Positions 1 through 5,619 of a stretch of 6,660 bases of DNA are shown here, one piece after another. Position 1 is the first letter of the stretch. Each line of letters begins with the position of its first letter. The DNA lies in contig CAYMPA010000145.1 in the NCBI GenBank assembly GCA_964392105.1, positions 1 to 6,660 of the forward strand, given 5' to 3'. The stretch is from UBA7359 sp964392105. GTDB lineage: Bacteria > Pseudomonadota > Gammaproteobacteria > Eutrophobiales > Eutrophobiaceae. The notes below the pieces were generated by a model that saw only the letters and a program-made list of their open reading frames with translations, was not told the DNA's origin and made no database searches. The position numbers and the translations under genes are program-made.

Positions 1-55
1 TTCTGTTAAGAGTAAAAAATGATCGTCAGTTACACAATTTAATTTACAGGGTCTC
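1..55 (-). mobile_element. possible terminal inverted repeat of an IS256-type insertion sequence (edge of window)
   Basis: Read on the minus strand, this stretch begins GAGACCCTGTAAATT and continues AATTGTGTAACTGACG. IS256-family ends, as I remember them, carry a similar terminal repeat with the core AATTGTGTAA, and that core is present here (positions 30-39). The stretch begins immediately after the TGA stop of the 228-residue gene, which fits an insertion boundary. The element body and transposase would lie to the left, outside the window, so neither the second repeat nor a target duplication can be seen. The call rests on recalled similarity of about 30 bases. It could equally be ordinary A/T-rich intergenic DNA. 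Confidence 0.35.
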
Positions 56-742
56 TCAGCAATGGATATATATTTCCCCTGACCAACTTACTAAATATAT
101 ATTTTGAAATTTTGTATTTTTCCTGCATATTTCGACTTCGACAAAATCATGTAATCGTTGAATATCATTATCATCACGAAATGTAACATCATCCTTAAAC
201 ATGATTAATAATGATGTGTCCTCGCCATATGGTTTACTTTTCTTCTTATCAAATGCTTCTTTAATTAATTTCAGATTATATTTTAATAAATCTTCATGTT
301 TGAATGCTAAATGATTATCTTCCAGTTCGAGACCAGTTTTTTTGGTGCCAGTTTTTTTTATTTTACCTGCTGCAGATACAGATCCTTTTTCTTCCAATAA
401 AATCATCCTATGATGTTCTACTTCCCCTTCATGTGCTTGCGTGATTTCTAATTTTGATAGTGACTCAATTTTACCAGATTTATCTCTAATAATTACATCG
501 TAATTTTGACTTCTAATGACACATTGATAGGTTTTATTAGCAGTGTCATGTTGATTTTTTAGTAATTTATTTAACGCATATGCTTCTTCGGCTAATTGTT
601 TACAAAGACCTATTTTCAGTCTAACTGCTTTTGTACCTCCTTCTTGCTGATCAAACCATTTGGATTTATCATCGATCCATTGAATAAATTCATTTGCTGT
701 CCGTTCTTTAGATAATTCTTCCTCTGTTATATATACCTTCAC
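56..742 (-). CDS. hypothetical protein, 228 aa, possible PD-(D/E)XK-like fold
   Basis: No named family is recognised. The start is a GTG (740-742): a TGA lies three codons upstream in frame, and the next Met is residue 113, so GTG is the only reasonable choice. There is no good Shine-Dalgarno sequence. No signal peptide or membrane segment is seen. The N-terminal third is helical and charged. Residues 81-102 form a strand-turn-strand (YDVII, then LEITQ) with Asp82 and Glu99/Gln102 spaced roughly as in degenerate PD-(D/E)XK nucleases. Next comes a glycine/lysine-rich stretch (GSVSAAGKIKKTGTKKTG, 120-137) that looks like a conserved basic loop. The C-terminus alternates strand (LLIMF, 178-182), helix and strand (IYLVSW, 215-220). 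The gene follows the 61-aa ORF by 27 bp on the same strand, so co-transcription with it and the Sel1 gene is likely. Its DNA is very A+T-rich (11 G/C in 241-300). The stop codon abuts a possible IS end, so the last residues may not be native. It is probably a real gene; a nuclease role is only a guess from the motif. Confidence 0.7.
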   Translation of the reverse strand: MKVYITEEELSKERTANEFIQWIDDKSKWFDQQEGGTKAVRLKIGLCKQLAEEAYALNKLLKNQHDTANKTYQCVIRSQNYDVIIRDKSGKIESLSKLEITQAHEGEVEHHRMILLEEKGSVSAAGKIKKTGTKKTGLELEDNHLAFKHEDLLKYNLKLIKEAFDKKKSKPYGEDTSLLIMFKDDVTFRDDNDIQRLHDFVEVEICRKNTKFQNIYLVSWSGEIYIHC

Positions 743-769
743 AATTATTCAAGATCCATTAATTGAATA

Positions 770-955
770 TTAATTGTCATCCTTATATATAACCTTCCCA
801 TTTTCATCACTTATCTCTACATAATCTATGTTGACCAGATAAGGATCATCTTCAACATCAGAATTTATAACTGAAGTATCATCAATTTCCTGGGAGATAA
901 TATCTTCTCTATTATGATTCTCATCATCATAGAATGAATTCAATCGAAATCTCAC
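770..955 (-). CDS. small acidic hypothetical protein, 61 aa
   Basis: A short reading frame with a GTG start at 953-955. An in-frame TAA lies two codons upstream and no internal ATG exists; TTG at codon 5 is the only other usual start. No convincing Shine-Dalgarno sequence is present: an AGGA lies more than 20 bases upstream. The product is extremely acidic, with many Asp/Glu in clusters (YDDENHN, EIDD, DVEDDP), and lacks Cys, a signal peptide and hydrophobic segments. The C-terminal part (NIDYVEISDENGKVIYKDDN) could form two beta strands joined by an ENGK turn. It sits 30 bp after the Sel1 gene and 27 bp before the 228-aa gene, all on one strand, which favours a genuine gene in a small operon. 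A highly acidic small protein beside a Lys-rich one could be a partner or a DNA mimic, but nothing here proves that. A chance ORF is possible. Confidence 0.45.
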   Translation of the reverse strand: MRFRLNSFYDDENHNREDIISQEIDDTSVINSDVEDDPYLVNIDYVEISDENGKVIYKDDN

Positions 956-985
956 TGATTAACTGGTCACTTCAAAATCCTATTG

Positions 986-2260
986 CTAGTGCTTCTCCAT
1001 CCATTCTCTTACTAACTTTTGTGCTTTAGCATACCCCTGTTCTGCTGATTTCTGATACCAATACACTGCTTGTTTGTAGTCCTGTGGGACACCGTATCCA
1101 TTGACATACATAGTACCAAGATTTAACTGTGCCTTTGCAAACCCCTGTTCTGCTGACTTCTGATACCAATACACTGCTTGTTTGTAGTCCTGTGGGACAC
1201 CTTTTCCCTCGGCATACTTCACACCAAGATTGAACTGTGCCTCTACATATCCCTGTTCTGCTGCCTTCTGAGACCAGTTAAATGATTGTTTGTAGTCCTG
1301 TGTAACTCCTATTCCATTGCCATACATAACACCAAGATTGAACTGTGCATCTACATATCCCTGTTCTGCTGCCTTCTCATACCAGTTAAATGCTTGTTTG
1401 TAGTCCTGTGGGACACCTTTTCCTTCGGCATGCATTATCCCAAGATTGTATTGTGCCTTTGCTTTCCCTTGTTCTGCTGACTTCTGATACCAGTACATTG
1501 CCTGTGTAATATCTTGCGCAACACCTTTTCCCTCGGCATACATCACACCAAGATTGTACTGTGCGTCTATATATCCCTGCTCTGCTGACTTCTGATACCA
1601 GTTAAATGCTTGTTTGTAGTCCTGTGGGACACCTTCTCCCCCCGCATGTATCACACCAAGACTGTACTGTGCCTTTACATTCCCTTGATCTGCTGCCTTC
1701 TGAAACCAGTTAAATGCTTGTTTGTAGTCCTGTGGGACATCTTCTCCCTCGGCATACATCGACCCAAGATTGAACTGTGCCTCTGCATGTCCCTGTTCTG
1801 CTGCCATCTGAGACCAATACACTGCTTTTTTGTAGTCCTGTGTAACTCCTTTTCCCTCCGCATGCATCAAACCAAGACTGTACTGTGCCAACGCATTCCC
1901 CTGCTCTGCTGACTTCTGATACCAATACACTGCTTTTTTGTAGTCCTGTACAACTCCTACTCCAATGCCATACATAGTACCGAGATTATGCTGTGCCTCT
2001 ACATCCTCCTGTTTTGCTGCCTTCTGATACCAGTTAAATGCTTGTTTGTGATCTTGTGTAACACCTTTTCCCTCGGAATACATCGACCCAAGATTGAACT
2101 GTGCCTCTGTATTCCCCTGCTCTGCTGACTTCTTGAATAATAATAATGCAGTTTCATAATCTCCACGATAATATGCTGAGACACCATCTTCAAAGTCATC
2201 TGCTATAACACTAATACTGAGTAATAGTAGTAGGGATAATGTGAGTAGTTTTTTATTCAT
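986..2260 (-). CDS. exported Sel1-like repeat protein, 424 aa
   Basis: Sel1-like repeats are TPR-related helix pairs that stack into a superhelix and bind proteins; family members act as adaptors or regulators, often in the bacterial periplasm or at host interfaces. Residues 1-20 form a typical signal peptide (MNKKLL, a Leu-rich core, then SVIA) with probable cleavage after Ala20. No lipobox Cys is present, so a soluble periplasmic or secreted protein is inferred. Residues 25-52 are a TPR-like opening helix pair (YYRGDYETALLLF). Ten complete 36-residue repeats follow, each marked by AQxxLG at 53, 89, 125, 161, 197, 233, 269, 305, 341 and 377, with the pattern MYxxGxGVxQDYKQAxxWYQKxAEQG. The protein ends in a short capping helix (AKAQKLVREWMEKH). 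There is no enzymatic domain. The start is fixed by the signal peptide. A TATAAT lies only 10 bases upstream of the ATG. The partner protein is unknown. Confidence 0.93.
   Translation of the reverse strand: MNKKLLTLSLLLLLSISVIADDFEDGVSAYYRGDYETALLLFKKSAEQGNTEAQFNLGSMYSEGKGVTQDHKQAFNWYQKAAKQEDVEAQHNLGTMYGIGVGVVQDYKKAVYWYQKSAEQGNALAQYSLGLMHAEGKGVTQDYKKAVYWSQMAAEQGHAEAQFNLGSMYAEGEDVPQDYKQAFNWFQKAADQGNVKAQYSLGVIHAGGEGVPQDYKQAFNWYQKSAEQGYIDAQYNLGVMYAEGKGVAQDITQAMYWYQKSAEQGKAKAQYNLGIMHAEGKGVPQDYKQAFNWYEKAAEQGYVDAQFNLGVMYGNGIGVTQDYKQSFNWSQKAAEQGYVEAQFNLGVKYAEGKGVPQDYKQAVYWYQKSAEQGFAKAQLNLGTMYVNGYGVPQDYKQAVYWYQKSAEQGYAKAQKLVREWMEKH
1025..2104 (-). repeat. in-gene tandem array, 10 units of 108 bp
   Basis: This is the DNA encoding residues 53-412 of the Sel1-like protein. 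The period is exactly 108 bp through all ten units, with no insertion or deletion. The segment TTGTAGTCCTGTG recurs nearly unchanged in most units. Neighbouring units can be almost identical: 1033-1093 and 1141-1201 differ at one base in 61. Such similarity points to recent unit duplication or gene conversion. It also explains the open frames seen on the opposite strand, which are copies of the same antisense repeat. Confidence 0.9.
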
Positions 2261-2270
2261 TAGTCATCTT

Positions 2271-2276
2271 ATTATA
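2271..2276 (-). promoter_or_regulatory. possible -10 box of the Sel1-like gene
   Basis: On the minus strand a perfect TATAAT lies 10 bases before the ATG of the Sel1-like gene. If used, transcription would start within a few bases of the start codon, giving an almost leaderless mRNA. The region where a -35 box is expected falls in the A/T-rich arm of the palindromic element and shows no good TTGACA match (AATTTT at 17-bp spacing). Read-through from guaA is the alternative. Confidence 0.25.
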
Positions 2277-2280
2277 TGAG

Positions 2281-2423
2281 AAAAGTACTATAAAAAATTA
2301 GGATTTTTTCGTGAGAGCGAGGAAGCACCGCACGGAAAACCGGAGTGTATGGGCAATACATGAGGATTTGAGTACGGAGTTGACGAAGCTATCGCGGGAA
2401 AAGGCAATTTTTTAAGTACTTTT
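2281..2423. repeat. 143-bp imperfect palindromic element (MITE-like) with terminal inverted repeats
   Basis: The ends are near-perfect inverted repeats: 2281-2299 (AAAAGTACTATAAAAAATT) against 2406-2423 (AATTTTTTAAGTACTTTT), 18 of 18 bases pairing with one extra base on the left. Inside, 2304-2318 pairs with 2388-2402 (14 of 15 pairs if G.U is allowed). A weaker stem joins about 2328-2341 to 2364-2377, and a hairpin tip is formed by TGTAT (2346-2350) and ATACA (2356-2360). The whole element therefore folds into one long rod. There is no coding frame of note. It fills the gap between guaA and the Sel1-like gene, its right end lying one base from the guaA TAA. No clear target duplication is visible. 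Dispersed palindromic intergenic repeats of this kind are known in gammaproteobacteria. It could also help end or protect the guaBA transcript, although it lacks a canonical terminator shape. Confidence 0.7.
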
Positions 2424-2424
2424 G

Positions 2425-3999
2425 TTATTCCCACTCAATCGTAGCCGGCGGCTTTCCTGAAATATCGTAGTTAACACGTGAGATACCATCGACTTCATTA
2501 ATAATGCGACTTGATACTTTTTCTAAAAATTCATAAGGCAAATGCGCCCAATGTGCAGTCATGAAATCAACCGTGACTACTGCTCGTAAGGAAACAACAT
2601 AATCGTATTTACGGCTATCACCCATAACACCAACAGATCGGACAGGAAGAAAAACAGCAAAGGCCTGACTAACTTCGTCATAAAGATCATTAGCCCGAAG
2701 TTCTTCGATAAATATAGTATCCGCCAAGCGAAGAAGATCTGCATACTCCTTCTTAACTTCACCTAAAATTCTTACACCCAGTCCCGGCCCAGGAAAGGGA
2801 TGTCGATAGACCATCTCTTTTGGTAATCCAAGTTGAACACCTAATCGCCTCACCTCATCTTTGAATAATTCACGTAAGGGTTCGACTAATTCCATATTCA
2901 TCGTTTCAGGTAATCCACCCACATTATGATGCGATTTGATAACATGCGCCTTGCCAGTCTTGGCGCCTGCAGACTCGATTACATCAGGATAGATTGTGCC
3001 TTGCGCCAACCACTTGATACCTTCAAAGTCATTGGCATGTTCTTCAAAGATCTTGATGAACTCCCGACCAATGATCTTGCGTTTCTCTTCCGGGTCTTCT
3101 ACACCTTTTAGTTTATTGAGAAAACGTTGTTCGGCATCAACGCGAACAACATTAATACCCATATGTTCAGCAAAGGTTTCCATGACCTGATCGCCTTCAT
3201 TTAAACGTAATAACCCATTATCAACAAAGACACAGGTCAGTTGATCACCAATCGCTTCATGTAAAAGAGCGGCAACGACAGAAGAATCGACACCACCCGA
3301 TAGAGCTAACAAGACCTTATCATCACCAACCTGTTGTTTAACTCTTTCGATTGCATCTTCGACAATATTTTCTGTCGTCCAGAGTGAATGGCAGTCAGCG
3401 ATCTCATGCAGGAAACGTTGCAGGATTGCCTGGCCTTGTGTGGTATGTGTTACTTCCGGATGAAATTGCAGTCCATAAAAACCTCGAGATTCATCTGCTA
3501 TTCCAGCTATAGGGGCATTATCTGTAGAGGCAATGACTTTAAAACCTTCAGGTAATGATTCAACTCGATCACCATGGCTCATCCAGACATTCAATAATCC
3601 ATGTCCTTCGTCATTAGTTTCATCCTGCACATCTTTTAACAAGCTTGAATGACCGCGTGCCCTGATTTGCGCATATCCATATTCTCGTAAGTTGGAACTT
3701 GCGACCTTGCCACCGAGTTGTTCAGCCATGATTTGCATACCATAGCAAATACCCAATACAGGTAGGCCCATATTAAAAATCAGATCGGGTGCTCTGAACC
3801 CATTGAGCTCTGTGACTGATTCAGGACCACCGGAAAGAATAATGGCATTAGGATTAAAATCCTTTATTGCCTGTTCCTCCATGTTATAGGCATGAATTTC
3901 ACTATAGACACCCGCTTCACGGACACGTCTGGCTATTAGTTGTGTGTATTGCGATCCAAAATCGAGGATCAGGATACGTTCAGAATGTATATCAGTCAT
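2425..3999 (-). CDS. guaA: GMP synthase (glutamine-hydrolysing)
   Basis: Catalyses XMP + ATP + glutamine -> GMP + AMP + PPi + glutamate in the cytoplasm, the last step of guanylate synthesis. At 524 residues it matches the usual length (E. coli 525) and is collinear with it throughout. An N-terminal class I glutamine amidotransferase domain spans about 8-200, with the nucleophile Cys85 in GICYGMQ and His180/Glu182 in QFHPE completing the triad. The ATP-pyrophosphatase domain follows with the PP-loop SGGVDSS at 234-240. The C-terminal dimerisation/XMP-binding domain carries HPFPGPGLGVR (400-410) and ends in the conserved KPPATIEWE. All key residues are intact. The ATG start agrees with the family, though the Shine-Dalgarno sequence is weak. 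It lies 47 bp downstream of guaB on the same strand with no terminator seen between them, so it is inferred to share guaB's promoter. A long palindromic element begins one base after the stop codon. Confidence 0.99.
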   Translation of the reverse strand: MTDIHSERILILDFGSQYTQLIARRVREAGVYSEIHAYNMEEQAIKDFNPNAIILSGGPESVTELNGFRAPDLIFNMGLPVLGICYGMQIMAEQLGGKVASSNLREYGYAQIRARGHSSLLKDVQDETNDEGHGLLNVWMSHGDRVESLPEGFKVIASTDNAPIAGIADESRGFYGLQFHPEVTHTTQGQAILQRFLHEIADCHSLWTTENIVEDAIERVKQQVGDDKVLLALSGGVDSSVVAALLHEAIGDQLTCVFVDNGLLRLNEGDQVMETFAEHMGINVVRVDAEQRFLNKLKGVEDPEEKRKIIGREFIKIFEEHANDFEGIKWLAQGTIYPDVIESAGAKTGKAHVIKSHHNVGGLPETMNMELVEPLRELFKDEVRRLGVQLGLPKEMVYRHPFPGPGLGVRILGEVKKEYADLLRLADTIFIEELRANDLYDEVSQAFAVFLPVRSVGVMGDSRKYDYVVSLRAVVTVDFMTAHWAHLPYEFLEKVSSRIINEVDGISRVNYDISGKPPATIEWE

Positions 4000-4046
4000 A
4001 TATAACTAGCTGTATTGAAACTCTACTAATGTGTCTGATTATAATT

Positions 4047-5507
4047 TCAAACACGGTAGTTAGGTGGTTCTTTAGTAATAGTAACATCATGCACATGACT
4101 TTCTTTAAATCCGGCACTGGTTAAACGAACAAATCGTGCCTTTTCTCGCATCTCTTTTAAACTCGAACAACCTGTATATCCCATAGCCGCCCTGACACCA
4201 CCACAGAGTTGATTGATAACTGCTTGCACTGGACCTTTGAATGGAACACGACCTTCAATACCTTCAGGTATGAGTTTTTCGATTTCATCGCTTTCCTGGA
4301 AATAACGATCTGAAGAACCATGCTGTTGTGACATCGCGCCGAGAGAACCCATGCCACGATAAGATTTATAGGAACGACCTTGATAGAGTTCGACTTCGCC
4401 GGGGGCTTCTTCGGTACCAGCAAACAATCCACCAATCATGGTGCTGTATGCACCGGCAGCCTGGGCCTTGGCTATATCGCCTGAATAACGGATACCACCA
4501 TCAGAGATGATCGGAATTTCTTTCTTTTGTAAGGCTTTAGCAACATTTGCTACGGCTGAGATTTGTGGCATGCCGACACCACTGACAATACGGGTTGTAC
4601 AAATTGAACCGGGACCAATTCCTACTTTTACTGCATCAGCTCCCGCATCGACTAATGCGAGTGCCGCATCACCTGTCGCAACATTTCCTCCGATTACCTG
4701 GGTATCCTTGAATGTGGTTTTAACCCATTTGACCATATCCAGCACACCTTTGGAGTGACCATGTGCCGTGTCCACAACAATGACATCTACTCCCGATTCA
4801 ACCAGTTGTTCAACTCGAACCATTGATGCCTCACCTACTCCAACGGCAGCACCTACTCTTAAACGCTCTGAACCATCGACACAGGCATTTGGGTATTCCG
4901 ATGCCTTTTGCATGTCCTTTACTGTAATCAGACCAGCAAGTTGGAATTTATTATTAACAACAAGCACCTTCTCTATACGATGTTTATGCAATAAATCACG
5001 AACCTCATCTTTACTCGCATTTTCCCGAACTGTTACCAAATTATCTTTTCGAGTCATAATATTCCTGACAGGATCATCTGGCTTCTTTTCAAATCGCAGG
5101 TCTCGACTGGTAACAATACCGACTAATTCCCCATCATCAACAACAGGAACACCGGAAATATTTTTCTCATTAGTTAGTTCGATAACTTCCTGAATACTGG
5201 TATACGGCCCAACGGTAACCGGTTCCTTGATTACACCGCTTTCATACTTTTTAACCTGACGAACATTTTTAGCCTGCAATTCCGGACTCATATTCTTATG
5301 TATGATGCCGATACCACCTTCCTGGGCTAATGCTATGGCTAAGCCTGACTCAGTAACCGTATCCATCGCGGCAGAAACAATCGGTATATTCATGGTAATC
5401 TCACGCGTTAACTGGGTCTGCAGCAACACATTCCGAGGTAAGACCTCGGAATAATCAGGAATTAATAAAATATCATCAAAGGTCAGGGCTTCTTCAACAA
5501 TTATCAT
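4047..5507 (-). CDS. guaB: inosine-5'-monophosphate dehydrogenase
   Basis: Oxidises IMP to XMP with NAD+, the first committed and rate-limiting step to GMP, in the cytoplasm as a tetramer. It has 486 residues against 488 in E. coli. The (beta/alpha)8 barrel is interrupted by a pair of CBS domains (about 94-203), which in the family bind nucleotides and adjust activity. The catalytic Cys303 lies in GPGSICTTR, the IMP-phosphate region in SDGGIR (335-340), and the mobile flap carries Arg401-Tyr402 in SSDRYFQ. The C-terminus SHVHDVTITKEPPNYRV is typical. The flap region is one or two residues longer than in E. coli (QQHGSSDRYFQESDE), a normal kind of variation. The start ATG fits the family; only a weak GGA lies upstream as a ribosome site. 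The gene is first of the guaBA pair and divergent from xseA, with a good promoter candidate upstream. No full PurR operator is visible. Confidence 0.99.
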   Translation of the reverse strand: MIIVEEALTFDDILLIPDYSEVLPRNVLLQTQLTREITMNIPIVSAAMDTVTESGLAIALAQEGGIGIIHKNMSPELQAKNVRQVKKYESGVIKEPVTVGPYTSIQEVIELTNEKNISGVPVVDDGELVGIVTSRDLRFEKKPDDPVRNIMTRKDNLVTVRENASKDEVRDLLHKHRIEKVLVVNNKFQLAGLITVKDMQKASEYPNACVDGSERLRVGAAVGVGEASMVRVEQLVESGVDVIVVDTAHGHSKGVLDMVKWVKTTFKDTQVIGGNVATGDAALALVDAGADAVKVGIGPGSICTTRIVSGVGMPQISAVANVAKALQKKEIPIISDGGIRYSGDIAKAQAAGAYSTMIGGLFAGTEEAPGEVELYQGRSYKSYRGMGSLGAMSQQHGSSDRYFQESDEIEKLIPEGIEGRVPFKGPVQAVINQLCGGVRAAMGYTGCSSLKEMREKARFVRLTSAGFKESHVHDVTITKEPPNYRV

Positions 5508-5577
5508 GACAGGTCCATATGTTGGAATTAAAATAACCGCTAATTATAGTCGCAACTTGGATAACGGCAAACCTGTC
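5508..5577. repeat. 7-bp inverted repeat flanking the divergent promoters
   Basis: GACAGGT at 5508-5514 and ACCTGTC at 5571-5577 are perfect inverted copies 56 bases apart, enclosing the guaB promoter candidate. One copy touches the guaB start codon. It could be a paired operator or simply chance, since a 7-bp match is weak evidence. Confidence 0.2.
5543..5570 (-). promoter_or_regulatory. candidate sigma-70 promoter of guaBA
   Basis: On the minus strand a perfect -10 TATAAT (5543-5548) is preceded at 16-bp spacing by TTGCCG (5565-5570), which matches TTGACA at four of six positions. The predicted start is near 5536, giving a leader of roughly 30 bases before the guaB ATG. The position directly upstream of guaB and the intact -10 make this the best promoter in the window. 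Confidence 0.6.
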
Positions 5578-5584
5578 TTATGCT
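5557..5584 (+). promoter_or_regulatory. candidate promoter of xseA, overlapping that of guaB
   Basis: On the plus strand TTGGAT (5557-5562) and TATGCT (5579-5584) stand 16 bp apart, matching the -35 and -10 consensus at three to four positions each. A start near 5591 would give a leader of about 29 bases. The -35 box lies inside the spacer of the guaB promoter on the other strand, so the two promoters would compete for RNA polymerase. Confidence 0.3.
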
Positions 5585-5619
5585 TTATTTTCAAATGCCT
5601 TTGAGTAAAATTATTTGCT

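Noticed and set aside
1286..1912. Open frames of 64 and 100 residues on the plus strand with repeating Cys/Leu-rich sequence
   Set aside because: They are antisense to the Sel1 repeats; their periodic sequence simply mirrors the 108-bp units.
1025..2104. Regular repeats that might be a CRISPR array
   Set aside because: Units are 108 bp, contiguous and protein-coding in one frame, with no repeat/spacer division.
2406..2424. A simple intrinsic terminator directly after guaA
   Set aside because: The stem base is A/T-rich and no compact G/C hairpin followed by a T run is present; the sequence is better explained as the end of the long palindrome.
2277..2430. Target-site duplication around the palindromic element
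   Set aside because: The flanks (TATGAG on the left, GTTATT on the right) show no convincing direct repeat.
4768..5193. A 141-residue plus-strand frame rich in Ser/Thr
   Set aside because: It lies wholly opposite guaB, whose conserved protein explains the DNA; the composition is typical of an antisense shadow.
5563..5577. A PurR operator upstream of guaB
   Set aside because: Only a half-site-like GCAAAC is present; the other half of the palindrome is missing.
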